Of a DNA stretch of 64,000 nucleotides, positions 28,010-37,370 are shown one piece after another (within the stretch, counting starts at the first letter, position 1; every line of letters starts with the position of its first letter). The notes beneath the pieces are model-generated. The model made no database searches. It was not told the origin of the DNA and saw only the letters and a program-made list of their open reading frames with translations. Origin of the DNA: Verrucomicrobiales bacterium (lineage in GTDB: Bacteria; Verrucomicrobiota; Verrucomicrobiia; Verrucomicrobiales; V1-33); the NCBI GenBank assembly GCA_028293125.1, contig JAQGPJ010000041.1, positions 141,541 to 205,540 of the forward strand, written 5' to 3'. A program made the position numbers and the translations under genes.

Positions 28010-30025
28010 TCACTTCACCAGGCGGTAGAACCTCGTTGGCGGATCGCCGACAGGAAACTCCACTACATTCTGGAAGTCGGTGACGGTCGGGGCCTCCGTC
28101 ACGGGCTGCCAGATATTGTCCCCATGCGGATCGATGTACTGGAGATTCCAGTTCTGGCCGGCGGCCCAACGGAGGCGCAGCACGTCATTCTCCCGCACGG
28201 CGGTGATCGGCGGTTTGGCTCCGTCCAGCAGATTCCGGCCGGCATTGGCCCCGCAGGGCCGGATCACAGCGTAGCGCACGCGGCTGAAAGCGATTTTCCC
28301 TGTGGTGGCAAAACGCGCGGCGGCCTGCGGGCCTTGATTAACACCCTCAAATTTCACCCCGTCGAGTTCGAAGTAGGACTCCACCCAGCGGTTGCTGCCC
28401 TGAAGCGTGACTGTCTGGCTGCCGGGCACGAACTGGAAGGTGATGGCACCGTCGGGTTTTTCCGTGCGGTAAACCTCCGGGCGGAAGGATTGGCCGGCGA
28501 GCGCAGGATCATCAAAGTAGGTCATGGCCACCGCCAGGCGCGCATTGGGCTGGGAAGTGGGCCCAAGGCGCTGCTCAGTGATGGAGAAATTGAGGTAAAG
28601 ATGAGCAAATTGCGGTGAGCCATCATTGCCCGCCGGGCGCACCGCCGGACGGCGGTCATTTGCGGGGCCGGCCTCCTCCTGGATCATTTCCTGATCCCCG
28701 CCCGAAGTGCCGGGTGCCAGTCCGTCCAACAGTCCGGAAGCCAAATCCATTTCCGCATAATCACCGTAGGCGCCTTCACAGATTCCAGGACCAGTCTGGC
28801 AGTTCGCCAGCGGATCCTGACCGGCCAGAGGGTGCAGGCCCTCGCGCAGCACGGCCATATCGATCCGTGAAATGGAGACCGGTTGCGAAAAATAAAGCCG
28901 CGGGCCCCCGGTGTCGGCACCAGTGTTCACCCCGCGCAGATTCACACCGCCGACCAGCCAGGAGCGGCGCTTCCACTTTCCGCTGCCCTCCAGCACCTGA
29001 TATTTCGCCGCCGGGACAAAGCCCACGCCATTGGTGGGATCCGTGGCGTAGGCTTCAGGGCCAAAAGATTCACCGGCCCGCGCCGGGTCATCGTAGTATT
29101 CCACACAGACCTTCACAGGATGCGGGTCATTGCATTTCAGACCCAGATAGTTGTCGGTGATGCCGAAATTCATATAACTCCCCGAAGCGCGGAGCGCTCT
29201 GCGTTTGTCGTCCACCGGTCCGATACCCTCCTCGAGCTCCACCTGCTGATCCCCTTCGTCAAGCATCACGAGATGGTTCGCGTCAGTATGGTTGAAGTCC
29301 AGCCACACTAGATTGGTCTCCGGCTCCGGCTGGCAGACGTCCGAGGAAGCGAAGGTATTGATTTCCTCCGGCTCGCCAAAGGCCCCCTGCTGGCCGAAAG
29401 CCACCACACGCACCCCCAGACCGGGCACATTTTCCATGCGGAATGTGCCGCCATTCACACCGCCACGGGTGAAATCGCCGACGGCTCCATCGGGCAGCGT
29501 CCCTACAAACCGGCCGCCATCGGCGCGCTGGTCGTTATTGATGCGGAAGAGAATCCAGTTCCATTTGAAGTTCTTGGCCTCCGGGGGGGCTTGACCACCC
29601 ACGGGAAACGCGATCGCCGGGAGGACACCGATCAGAAAATTGAAGTTTCTCGGATCGCCTGCGGCATCGAGGATGGCCGCATCTCCGTAAACCTGCATAA
29701 GGATATCGATCACCGGCTCCTCCGCCCAGTCGGCGTAGCCGGTGTCGGCGAAGTTCAGGTAGATGCCGCCCGCCCGCAGGCCCTCCTGGCCGGAGACCTG
29801 AAGAGGCACCGTCTCCTGATCCCCGCCGGAAAGGATAGTGACCGTGGAGTTGTCCCAGCCCGCAGCGCCCTGAGGGGCCTCCAGGGTGTCGTTGACCACT
29901 TTGAAATGGACTTTTTTGGTTTTATCGATGGTTGGAGGCCAAGCCGCCGGATCGAAGGGCGCAGTCTGCGCGGGAAGCGTCCTGATGCTGATCAGGAGCA
30001 ATAGGAGAAAAGTTGCTAGTTTCAT
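28010..30025 (-). CDS. Secreted protein with two tandem beta-type modules, unknown function
   Basis: The 671-residue protein has a signal peptide (MKLATFLLLLLISIRTLPAQ). An N-terminal beta-rich region (about 30-235) precedes two copies of a roughly 150-residue module. Shared landmarks are [YM]xNFxIT, [TE]YYDDPA-R-AGESF or YFDDPALAGQSF, P-E-[AV]-Y, V-x-[FL]-E/D-GVN, and a closing [FY]SRxRYAV / ISRIDMAVLR. Each module is preceded by a GGDQE...AGPANDRRP or DEGDQQVELEEGIGP linker. The C-terminus LRLRWAAGQNWNLQYID...FYRLVK resembles the ends of the other large exported proteins here. The ATG at 30025 starts the signal peptide. A carbohydrate-binding role is a guess from the fold type only. Confidence 0.65.
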   Translation of the reverse strand: MKLATFLLLLLISIRTLPAQTAPFDPAAWPPTIDKTKKVHFKVVNDTLEAPQGAAGWDNSTVTILSGGDQETVPLQVSGQEGLRAGGIYLNFADTGYADWAEEPVIDILMQVYGDAAILDAAGDPRNFNFLIGVLPAIAFPVGGQAPPEAKNFKWNWILFRINNDQRADGGRFVGTLPDGAVGDFTRGGVNGGTFRMENVPGLGVRVVAFGQQGAFGEPEEINTFASSDVCQPEPETNLVWLDFNHTDANHLVMLDEGDQQVELEEGIGPVDDKRRALRASGSYMNFGITDNYLGLKCNDPHPVKVCVEYYDDPARAGESFGPEAYATDPTNGVGFVPAAKYQVLEGSGKWKRRSWLVGGVNLRGVNTGADTGGPRLYFSQPVSISRIDMAVLREGLHPLAGQDPLANCQTGPGICEGAYGDYAEMDLASGLLDGLAPGTSGGDQEMIQEEAGPANDRRPAVRPAGNDGSPQFAHLYLNFSITEQRLGPTSQPNARLAVAMTYFDDPALAGQSFRPEVYRTEKPDGAITFQFVPGSQTVTLQGSNRWVESYFELDGVKFEGVNQGPQAAARFATTGKIAFSRVRYAVIRPCGANAGRNLLDGAKPPITAVRENDVLRLRWAAGQNWNLQYIDPHGDNIWQPVTEAPTVTDFQNVVEFPVGDPPTRFYRLVK

Positions 30026-30151
30026 GGTTGCTGCAAGGGGAATGTCAGGGAATGGGGTCTGCCATCCCAGCAGACCGGCCCCGGCGGCGTCAATAACGGA
30101 ATTCAATGTAATTAAAAAGACATTTTGGCCTGTTTTGACAGAAAAGCTGTC

Positions 30152-32842
30152 TCAGGGCGTGTGCAGGGCCCGGTAATAACCTGCGGGCTGGCCGGTCCTG
30201 GGTGGCGGCAGGATGTGTGTCCAGCGGCCTGCCGAATCGGTGGTGAAGGTCTCCACGCCCGTCCAGCGGGTCAGGTCCGTGGAGAACTGCAGCTGGTAAA
30301 CCATCCCGGGCAGTCCGGCCATCACAACCGGCATGCTCCCGTCGGGCAGCCTCTCCACGCGCTCCCAACGGGGAGCCACCGGCCGGAAGCGGGCCGTGAC
30401 AGCGGTGGGGCCGGTGGGCAGCAGGCTCAGTGACGGACTGGAGTTCTCCCCGGACGGAGTGATCCATTTATCGAATTCCATGCCCAATGCCGGCAGGGCG
30501 GTGAGCATCACCGGCACCTGGCGGAAATAAGTGCCCGTCCAAGGATAGACGGTGGCTGTCACGCCCGGCAGGGCGGCATTGATTTTCAGCCGGTTGACCT
30601 GCACCTCCCCGCCGCCTGCCGGTCCGCGGTCCACCGTCAGCGGGGCGTAACCGCCAAGCCCCAGCATGGCAGTGAAATGCTGGCGGACATAGAGCTCCCG
30701 CTGCGAGGCCCAGGCGCGCACCGTTCTGACCTGCGCCGCCCATGCGGCGGGATCGGGCTGGCTGCGCCACCGCCTGATATGCTCGGCCATGCCCGGCTCC
30801 AGTTCCGCTTTGACGGCATCCGCCAAGGCGGTGGCCCGGCTGGCTTTTCCGTGGGAGTTCAGCAAATCCGCCGCCTCCGTGGCGAAAGCCGCCTTGACCG
30901 CGGGATTTTTCAGCAGGGCCCGCAGCAGGCTGGTGGCCTGGGGATTGCGGATGCCGGACCGGCCCGTCTCCGAAAGGGCGAAGTTGAGCGTGTTCTCGCC
31001 GGAGCCCCCAGCCCATGGATGTGCCGCCGCCAGATCCAGATCGAAGAGGATCCACCGCCAGCGGCCATCCTGGCCGTGCGGCACTGTGGCCGGATCCACC
31101 GGGCCGCCTGTCCTCCGCATCCGCCACAGCCGCACGTTGTTCTGCGGCCAGTCGGCATTGCCCAGATAAACCTCCGCCGCCTGCCAGCGCAGGAAATTGC
31201 GCAAGTCCATCCGCGCCTCCACCCAGGACAGATGCTCCGGCAAGGACAGGTCGTGCGTTTCCGCATAGGTTCGCAGGGCCACGAAATCCTGGGTGTCCGA
31301 CGCCCTGCCCTCCTCCGGCGATCCATCGCCGTTCAGGATGACCACATCATCCGGATCCACGCCGTAATGAGCTGCAAAATAGGCCGCATCCTGCTCCTCC
31401 CGCATCTCCAGCATTCCCCAGTACTCGCCATTGAGATACACCGACACCGGTCGCCAGGCCGTGGTGTCCAGTTCCAGGCCGGCAACGAGTTGCTGGCAGA
31501 ATCCGTCACGCATCGTGGCATACGCCCAGTCATTGCCGAAATTCCGCAGCCGCAGGTGCTGGAAGATCTGAAGCGGAGTGCCATCACCCATTTTCACCAG
31601 CCCCGGAAACAGATCATACCCCAGCGCGCCCTCCGGCAGCTCAGTGCTTTGGAAATCGAGACCGAAGGACTTCTGCCGGAAGGACCGTGACGACTGTCCT
31701 TTGATGTCCAGCCACGCCGGGGCGGTCCAAGCCCGGCCCGCAGCCCCCGGCTCAAAGAACTCCACCGAGCACTCCCGTTTCCAAGCCGTGCCCCGCTGGG
31801 TGTAGTTGGCCGGGGTGTGCCCGGTCAGTCTCTCCCCCGGATGGGCGGCCACATAGTCGTCGAAGACCTTGCCCAGCATGTAAATGCCGGTCCGGTAATC
31901 GAAAAGCCCCGCTCTGTCCGACATCAGACTGATCACCGCCAGACCATCCGTCCGTCTCGCCTCCGGACCGATGAACCAAGTGTGGGAAACCACGGGCGAC
32001 GGCACCATGCCCTCCCGGAAGGCCCTTGCCCGCACTGCCCACGCCTTGCGCCCCGGCTCCTTCGGGGCCCTCCATCCATCCGTGTGCTCATTCACGGTGG
32101 CCGTGCCCTGGATCAGCGCCAGCACATCCGGCTCCCCTTGGCGGCTGGCCAGCGCAAGCGGTGCTGTCCACTGCGGGGAGGTTTCCACAGGCTCCGAACC
32201 ATCGAGCGTATAACGCACCACGGTCTGCGCGTCCGGGGAAGTCAGGGTCAGGGATACCGGCCCGTCAAAAAATCCGCCGGCCACGGAAAATACCGGTCCC
32301 TCTTTCACCACGCCGGCAAAGGAGGCTCCGGCATTGGCCCTGCCAGGCGTCGGTGCCGGGAAAAACCGCCATGCCCCGTCCGGGGACGACCGGCCCAGAC
32401 TCATGTCCCGGCGCAGTTCCACAGCCGGCACCGTGTCCACCATCCCCCCGCCGGGAGCGGTCAGCGTCACTGTCTCCCCCTGACGGCTCAGAGAGAAATT
32501 GGTGTGCAGCCGGGAACCGGTCCGCCGGTCCTCCCCCGAGGCGCACACCACCAGATAACCGCCCACCGCCAGGCTTCTGCGGGGAAAGGTCCATTTGAAG
32601 GGCGTGTTCCCCCGGTCCGAAAGCCCGTAACCCTCCAAAGCCACGGCATCCGGCCCGGTATTGCGCAGCTCGATCCAGTCCGGAGTGGCCCCAGTCTCAT
32701 CACGGAACGATCCCCCGTTGGAGGAGAGCACCTCATTGATCAGGAGTGCCGCTCCCGCTTTTCCGGCAGGCAGTGCCGCCAGCAGTACCCCCGCCGCCGC
32801 CGCCATCCAGGGTGCCGGTGTCCGCCGCCATTCCGATGCCAT
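30152..32842 (-). CDS. Secreted lamin-tail and CotH-kinase-domain protein
   Basis: The 896-residue exported protein has a signal peptide (about 1-30), a lamin-tail domain (about 33-130: LLINEVLSSNGG, PDWIELRNTGPDAVALEGYG), a chitobiase-like C-terminal-type module (VRYTLDGSEPVETSP near residue 205) and a CotH-like kinase domain (about 290-620: LDIKGQSSRSFRQKSFGLDF, YWGMLEMREEQDAAYFAAHY, RWILFDLDLAAAHPW). CotH domains in other proteins phosphorylate spore-coat proteins and use the late aspartate-bearing motif, here FDLD. The C-terminus closes with the YQLQFSTDLTRW...GYYRALHTP ending. It is upstream of the two-module protein on the same strand. Substrate unknown; the architecture is common in Verrucomicrobiota and Planctomycetota. 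Confidence 0.85.
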   Translation of the reverse strand: MASEWRRTPAPWMAAAAGVLLAALPAGKAGAALLINEVLSSNGGSFRDETGATPDWIELRNTGPDAVALEGYGLSDRGNTPFKWTFPRRSLAVGGYLVVCASGEDRRTGSRLHTNFSLSRQGETVTLTAPGGGMVDTVPAVELRRDMSLGRSSPDGAWRFFPAPTPGRANAGASFAGVVKEGPVFSVAGGFFDGPVSLTLTSPDAQTVVRYTLDGSEPVETSPQWTAPLALASRQGEPDVLALIQGTATVNEHTDGWRAPKEPGRKAWAVRARAFREGMVPSPVVSHTWFIGPEARRTDGLAVISLMSDRAGLFDYRTGIYMLGKVFDDYVAAHPGERLTGHTPANYTQRGTAWKRECSVEFFEPGAAGRAWTAPAWLDIKGQSSRSFRQKSFGLDFQSTELPEGALGYDLFPGLVKMGDGTPLQIFQHLRLRNFGNDWAYATMRDGFCQQLVAGLELDTTAWRPVSVYLNGEYWGMLEMREEQDAAYFAAHYGVDPDDVVILNGDGSPEEGRASDTQDFVALRTYAETHDLSLPEHLSWVEARMDLRNFLRWQAAEVYLGNADWPQNNVRLWRMRRTGGPVDPATVPHGQDGRWRWILFDLDLAAAHPWAGGSGENTLNFALSETGRSGIRNPQATSLLRALLKNPAVKAAFATEAADLLNSHGKASRATALADAVKAELEPGMAEHIRRWRSQPDPAAWAAQVRTVRAWASQRELYVRQHFTAMLGLGGYAPLTVDRGPAGGGEVQVNRLKINAALPGVTATVYPWTGTYFRQVPVMLTALPALGMEFDKWITPSGENSSPSLSLLPTGPTAVTARFRPVAPRWERVERLPDGSMPVVMAGLPGMVYQLQFSTDLTRWTGVETFTTDSAGRWTHILPPPRTGQPAGYYRALHTP

Positions 32843-33072
32843 TCTGCTGTCCTTCAATTTCCACATTCAGCCAGCCTATCAGGGCGGATGGCGTTTGGCT
32901 TTCAGAAAGTTAAAACCCCCGGAAAACGCTTTGGACGCCGTCCTTGGATCATTTGACCTATGTAAAACCGGATCTGTGCCACCCCATCCATGCATTGTCT
33001 GGAAAGAACCTTGGGCCGCCGCCGGGATTCCTCCCTTGCAGCCGGAACGCCGCACCGCATGCTCCTGCCCCC

Positions 33073-34176
33073 ATGTCCGACATCTGGCAACACGCAAACC
33101 CGCAGCTCCGCGACCTCGTCGCCTACGAACCCGGCAAACCCATTGATGAGGTGGCGCGGGAGCTGGGTCTTGAGCCCCGCGACATCGTCAAGCTCGCATC
33201 CAACGAAAACCCGCTCGGCCCCTCGCCGAAAGCCTTGGCCGCCATGCATCAGGCGCTGGAGCAGGCCCATCTGTATCCGGACGGCGGCGGTTACCGGCTG
33301 CGCCAGGCCATCGCCTCCAAATTCGGTTTGGAAATGGGCAATATTGTCCTCGGCAACGGCTCCAACGAGATCATCGAGTTTGTGGGCCACGCCTTTCTGA
33401 AGCCCGGCGACGAGATCATCACCGCCCAGCATGCTTTTGTGGTTTACAAGCTCATGGCCACCCTTTTCGGAGCCACGACCATTGAGGTGCCGGACCCCGG
33501 ATTCAAACACGACCTCGACGCCATGGCCGCCGCCATCACGCCGCGCACCCGCCAGATTTTCATCGCCAATCCCAACAATCCCACCGGCACCCTGTGCCAT
33601 CAGGAGGAGATCGACCGCTTCATGGCCAAGGTGCCGGATCACGTCATTGTGATCTTTGACGAGGCATATTACGAGTTTCTGGAGGAGCCGCTCGACACCA
33701 TCAAATTTGTCCGCGAAGGCCGCAACGTGGTCATCATGCGCACCTTCTCCAAAATCCAGGGTCTGGCCAGCCTGCGCATCGGCTACGGCATCGCTCCGGT
33801 GCACCTGGCGGAGATTCTTCAGAAAACCCGCCAGCCCTTCAATGCCAACGCCATCGCTCAGGCCGGAGCCCTCGCCGGTCTGCTCGACGAAGAGCACCAG
33901 GACAAAACCCGCGCCGTCAACAAGGAGGGTCGCCTCTTCCTCGAGGGCCTCTTCGCGGAGCTGAATCTGGAATACGTCCCCAGCCACGCCAACTTCGTGC
34001 TCGCCAAAGTCGGTGACGGCGACGCCCTCTTCCATTACGCCATGAAAAAAGGCGTCATCCTCCGCGCTATGCGCGCCTACGGCCTCCCCGGCTGGATCCG
34101 CATCTCCATCGGCACCATGCCGCAGAACCGGAAATTCGCCGGGGTGCTGCGGGAGTGGCTGGCCACGCGGGGATAA
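33073..34176 (+). CDS. hisC: Histidinol-phosphate aminotransferase
   Basis: HisC is the PLP enzyme that converts imidazole-acetol phosphate to histidinol phosphate in histidine synthesis. The 367-residue protein shows KLASNENPLGPSPKA, NPNNPTGT, FDEAYYEF and the PLP-binding Lys227 in TFSKIQGLASLRIGYG. The usual AYGLAG after the lysine is IQGLAS here. HisC-like enzymes can also act on aromatic amino acids, so a broad or aromatic role is possible, especially as no his genes are adjacent. The ATG at 33073 (MSDIWQHANPQLR) matches the family start. A palindromic hairpin follows the stop. Confidence 0.9.
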   Translation: MSDIWQHANPQLRDLVAYEPGKPIDEVARELGLEPRDIVKLASNENPLGPSPKALAAMHQALEQAHLYPDGGGYRLRQAIASKFGLEMGNIVLGNGSNEIIEFVGHAFLKPGDEIITAQHAFVVYKLMATLFGATTIEVPDPGFKHDLDAMAAAITPRTRQIFIANPNNPTGTLCHQEEIDRFMAKVPDHVIVIFDEAYYEFLEEPLDTIKFVREGRNVVIMRTFSKIQGLASLRIGYGIAPVHLAEILQKTRQPFNANAIAQAGALAGLLDEEHQDKTRAVNKEGRLFLEGLFAELNLEYVPSHANFVLAKVGDGDALFHYAMKKGVILRAMRAYGLPGWIRISIGTMPQNRKFAGVLREWLATRG

Positions 34177-34195
34177 TGGGGTTTGCTTTCCGGAA

Positions 34196-34232
34196 GTCCC
34201 GCCGGATCCGGCGGGACCTGCAGTGCTTTTTG
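34196..34232. terminator. Hairpin between convergent hisC and kinase genes
   Basis: A near-perfect palindrome (GTCCCGCCGG / CCGGCGGGAC, 34196-34217) is followed after about nine bases by a CTTTTT run at 34226-34231. It lies between the hisC stop and the end of the convergent kinase gene, fitting a terminator, though the T run is set back from the stem. Confidence 0.6.
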
Positions 34233-35864
34233 TTATCTTCCAAAGAGGCTTCCCACCCAGGAAAGCAGTCCCTGCGCGCTCCGCCGCGGCTGCCCGCAGC
34301 CAGTGCCTGGCGGTAAAGCCGGGACCGTGCTGCTCAGACCCAGGCTGGAGGCGACTTCCTCAATGCCTGCAGGCCGGTCCGCAGGATCGGGACTGAGGCA
34401 CAGCAGAATAGTGCGCGTCCACTCCCTGTCCACCTGCTGGCGGCGCCTGTTTCTTTGAAACCGGAGTTTATTGATGTCCGGCAAATATCCCAGCTGCCGT
34501 TTGATGGAGACCGGCGACTGGCCTGTGAGCAGATAAAACAGCGTGGCTCCCAGGGCATGCACGTCCTGGGCGGGAGCGGGCGGTGCGCCGGCAAACTGCT
34601 CCGGGGCGGAATATTCCGGATTTCCGCATGCCCAGGCGTGAAAAACCCGGGTGCCGCCCCGCGCCTCAGCGAATTGACGGGAAATGCCGAAATCTGCTAG
34701 AATGAGCCTGCCGGACTCATCAATCAGGCAGTTCCGGCAGCTCACGTCCTGATGGATGACTCCCCGGCTGTGCGCATAGGCGAGCGCTGAGCACAATTGC
34801 TCTGTCCAAGCCTTGATCTCCAAAGGATCAAAGAAGGCGTCCCGCTGCATTTGGCGCATGGTTTCCAAATCCCGGCCCTCGATCCAATCCATCACCAAAG
34901 CTCCAACGCCGGCATCCCTCGCAAGATCAAAAACCCGGATGATGCCGGGATGCGCCAACCGTCTGGCCTGGGCGGCCTCCCGCAGCAGGGACACCTGGGC
35001 TCCCCCGTCAAACTCATGTCCGGAGACAAACTTCAAGGCCACATCCTGCTGCAAATGAATGTCGTGCGCCCTCCATATCATGCCCGTGCCCCCCTCGCCG
35101 GCCTGCTCCAGCAGTTCGTAACGCTGGCAGAATATTCTCCCGGACTCCGGATGGAATCCCCCGCTCCGTTCCTCGGCGAATTCCCGCAGCCGGTTTCTGG
35201 CGGTCCGGAAGCATGATTCGCAGAAATTCGAAGGATAGGACTCCAGATCGTAAAAACCGGCGTGGCTGACCTCCCCCAGCATGCAGCAGTCGATCCTGGG
35301 GCTGAGCGGGTGGTCCGGCAGGTCCAGATTATGGCCGATTTCATGCAGGCAGACAGAGCGCGCCCGCAGCAGCAGGGTCTGCGGATCAGGTGAGTCGCCG
35401 CGCAGCGGATAATAACTCAGGCAGGCCGCCTTCCACCCCACATAGGCGTAACCAAACAGCCACGGATTTTTGGCATCCGAGACAATGTTGTCGGATGTGA
35501 TGGCCACGTTGGTGAGCGTGCCGGGAGTATCACGCTCTAGCAGCTGCCGGAGTATCACATTGCCCGACCTGCCATGCCATTTTTTCCGCTCGCTGGGGCG
35601 GGGATCAAGGCGGGCGGGCTGCACCACCACCGGCACCCCCAGAGCCATCTCAACGGATTTCGCCAGTTCACTCACCTCACGCAGGGGAATATCGCCCAGC
35701 ATCCAGAATGACAGGGCACCCTGACTGGAGATTTTCAGCATGATCCCGCATTTACTGCAATGGTGCCCCAGACAAGGCTGCCGGCTCCCGCAGTTCGGGC
35801 AGAGATTGACCGGATCCGGCTTGGGTGAGGCTTGTGCAGCCGGCGGAGGAAGGGATTTATTCAT
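34233..35864 (-). CDS. Zinc ribbon + archaemetzincin-like metallopeptidase + Ser/Thr protein kinase fusion
   Basis: The 543-residue cytoplasmic protein joins three parts. Residues 22-39 form a zinc ribbon (CPNCG ... CSKCG). Residues 70-228 resemble archaemetzincin (M54): HEIGHNLDLPDHP with His174, Glu175 and His178, then Cys193-x-Met195 as a Met-turn and Cys215-x-x-Cys218 as structural-zinc ligands. The third metal ligand, His in true archaemetzincins, is Asp184 here and is followed by His185. Residues 248-520 are a Hanks-type kinase: glycine loop GEGGTG (256-261), Lys278, Glu296, HQDVSCRN (Asp373, in place of HRD), DFG (391-393) and APE (420-422), so it looks active. No transmembrane segment is seen. 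I know of no described M54-kinase fusion. It lies next to a transposase remnant. Confidence 0.78.
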   Translation of the reverse strand: MNKSLPPPAAQASPKPDPVNLCPNCGSRQPCLGHHCSKCGIMLKISSQGALSFWMLGDIPLREVSELAKSVEMALGVPVVVQPARLDPRPSERKKWHGRSGNVILRQLLERDTPGTLTNVAITSDNIVSDAKNPWLFGYAYVGWKAACLSYYPLRGDSPDPQTLLLRARSVCLHEIGHNLDLPDHPLSPRIDCCMLGEVSHAGFYDLESYPSNFCESCFRTARNRLREFAEERSGGFHPESGRIFCQRYELLEQAGEGGTGMIWRAHDIHLQQDVALKFVSGHEFDGGAQVSLLREAAQARRLAHPGIIRVFDLARDAGVGALVMDWIEGRDLETMRQMQRDAFFDPLEIKAWTEQLCSALAYAHSRGVIHQDVSCRNCLIDESGRLILADFGISRQFAEARGGTRVFHAWACGNPEYSAPEQFAGAPPAPAQDVHALGATLFYLLTGQSPVSIKRQLGYLPDINKLRFQRNRRRQQVDREWTRTILLCLSPDPADRPAGIEEVASSLGLSSTVPALPPGTGCGQPRRSAQGLLSWVGSLFGR

Positions 35865-36037
35865 ACCCTATAATAATAGACAGCGATTTCAAGGGATTGG
35901 CAGGATGGTTCTCCCATGCTGTATGATCTGCGCGTGGAATTTTCACGTGGAAAAGCGGCTTGGCACCAGCAAACTGTAAAGGGATTACAGAAGCCGGGAA
36001 CCAAGGAGAATAAGCTCCCTTTTTCCAAAAAACTCTG

Positions 36038-36423
36038 ATGCTGCCAACCTTGAGCCGGCAAGGGGCCCTCTTCGCCCGCAACGCCGTGGTGGCGCGCGCG
36101 TGGACGGACCGGGAGAACTTCGCGCTCTTTTGGGACTGCTCCACGGAGGAGGAGGCCATGGCCTTTTTCAAGGTATGTGAGAGGAAAGTGAACCGCTGCC
36201 AAGGCCTCCAGCCCATGAAAAAGGGGTGCCGCCACCCTGCGCCGGCACCTGGGCGGACTGATCAACTGTATCACCCAGCCGCTGACCAACGGGCTGGCCG
36301 AAGGCATCAACAGCCTCATCGCTGTTCTCAAGGTAGCCGCCGGGAGGCCTGCGCAACTTCAGCAACTTCAGCATCCGGGTCCTCTTCTTTTTAGGCAAGC
36401 CCGATATGCTGCCTGCCGTTTGA
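36038..36423 (+). pseudogene. ISL3-type transposase C-terminal remnant
   Basis: Three reading frames joined in order give LFARNAVVARAWTDRENF...WDCSTEEEAMAFF, then ATLRRHLGGLINCITQPLTN and GLAEGINSLIAVLKVAAG, then GLRNFSNFSIRVLFFLGK up to a stop at 36421-36423. This is the conserved C-terminal end of ISL3-family DDE transposases (TNG-x-[AV]-EG-x-N, and G-[FL]-RNF-x-NF). At least two indels, near 36200 and 36345, break the frame, and the N-terminal two thirds are missing. No terminal inverted repeats were recognised. It is an old insertion scar between the kinase gene and the L,D-transpeptidase operon. Confidence 0.75.
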
Positions 36424-36566
36424 CACACCACGGAAAACCCGGAAAAACCAACAATTTTTCGACGGATGCCCGGTTTGTGCTGGAGAGTCGTCCCATGCGG
36501 GGGCGCAGATTGATCCTGGATTGAACCCTGCGGCATCAAATCCATCCCATCTCATATTACCTCATC

Positions 36567-37370
36567 TCAAGGCATAGGCGGCAGGTTCCAGGAGCGCTGG
36601 CGGGCTTGGTATTCCTTTTTAGGAAGAAGCACGTAGAGGGGCCGGGCCTGGGGCTGGATCCAAGTGATGAGGGAGACGAGGTTCTGCCGGGCCATGGTGG
36701 TGCAGCCGTGGGTGGGGGTTTTGGGGCCGCGGCGGATGTGGAAGAAGATGGCGCTGCCCTCGTTGCGGCGGGGCGGGTCAGCGTTGTGGCGCACCTCGAG
36801 CAGGAACTCGTAGGCGAAGTCCCCGAGGCGCATCCTTTCCTTGGCATACCATGGGGGCGGGTTGGAGGGGTCCACCACCACATGCCGGTTGTAGTCGGGC
36901 AGGTCCGGGTTGTCGATCCAGCAGTCGCGGGCCGTGACGTGATAGTAGGGCACGCGGGCTCCGGTGGGGGGGGACGGAGCATAACCATACAGCGTGCCGA
37001 TGCGGAACATGCCGGCGGGGGCGCGGGTGTCCTTTTCCCGCTTGGAGGGAATTCCGTCCTGACCGTGAGGGACTGGGATAACCCCATTCCCCCAGGCGAG
37101 CCCGTTTTTGCCCAGCATGGCCGGCACGGAAGCATCCCAAAGCGGCTTCCAAGGGGCTCCGGGACCTTGGCGGGAGTACGCCTGCAGCTTCCCGTGGTCA
37201 GAGTTCCAGCCATCGGCCACGCAAACCACCACCTGTCCGGTGGAGTCCGGCACTCCGGACAATGTCTGGGCTTGGGCCGTCAGGAGCAGTCCCAGCGCGG
37301 CCAAGGGGAGTGTCAGGAGCGTTCTGACAAACTTGGAGCGGCGGCATTTCAAATTCAGCATGTTGTTCAT
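36567..37370 (-). CDS. L,D-transpeptidase family protein (YkuD type), exported
   Basis: L,D-transpeptidases form 3-3 cross-links in peptidoglycan or attach proteins to it, in the periplasm. The 267-residue protein has a signal peptide (about 1-35) and the catalytic motif FFHIRRGPKTPTHGCTTM, with His211, His221 and the nucleophile Cys223. The family motif usually reads S-x-GC-[IV]-R; here THGCTT keeps the cysteine and the preceding histidine-glycine. The rest has WGNGVIPVPHGQDGIPS and GMFRIGTLYGYAP, consistent with the family. Its start overlaps the stop of the upstream SH3-like gene by four bases (ATGA), so the two are translationally coupled. Confidence 0.85.
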   Translation of the reverse strand: MNNMLNLKCRRSKFVRTLLTLPLAALGLLLTAQAQTLSGVPDSTGQVVVCVADGWNSDHGKLQAYSRQGPGAPWKPLWDASVPAMLGKNGLAWGNGVIPVPHGQDGIPSKREKDTRAPAGMFRIGTLYGYAPSPPTGARVPYYHVTARDCWIDNPDLPDYNRHVVVDPSNPPPWYAKERMRLGDFAYEFLLEVRHNADPPRRNEGSAIFFHIRRGPKTPTHGCTTMARQNLVSLITWIQPQARPLYVLLPKKEYQARQRSWNLPPMP

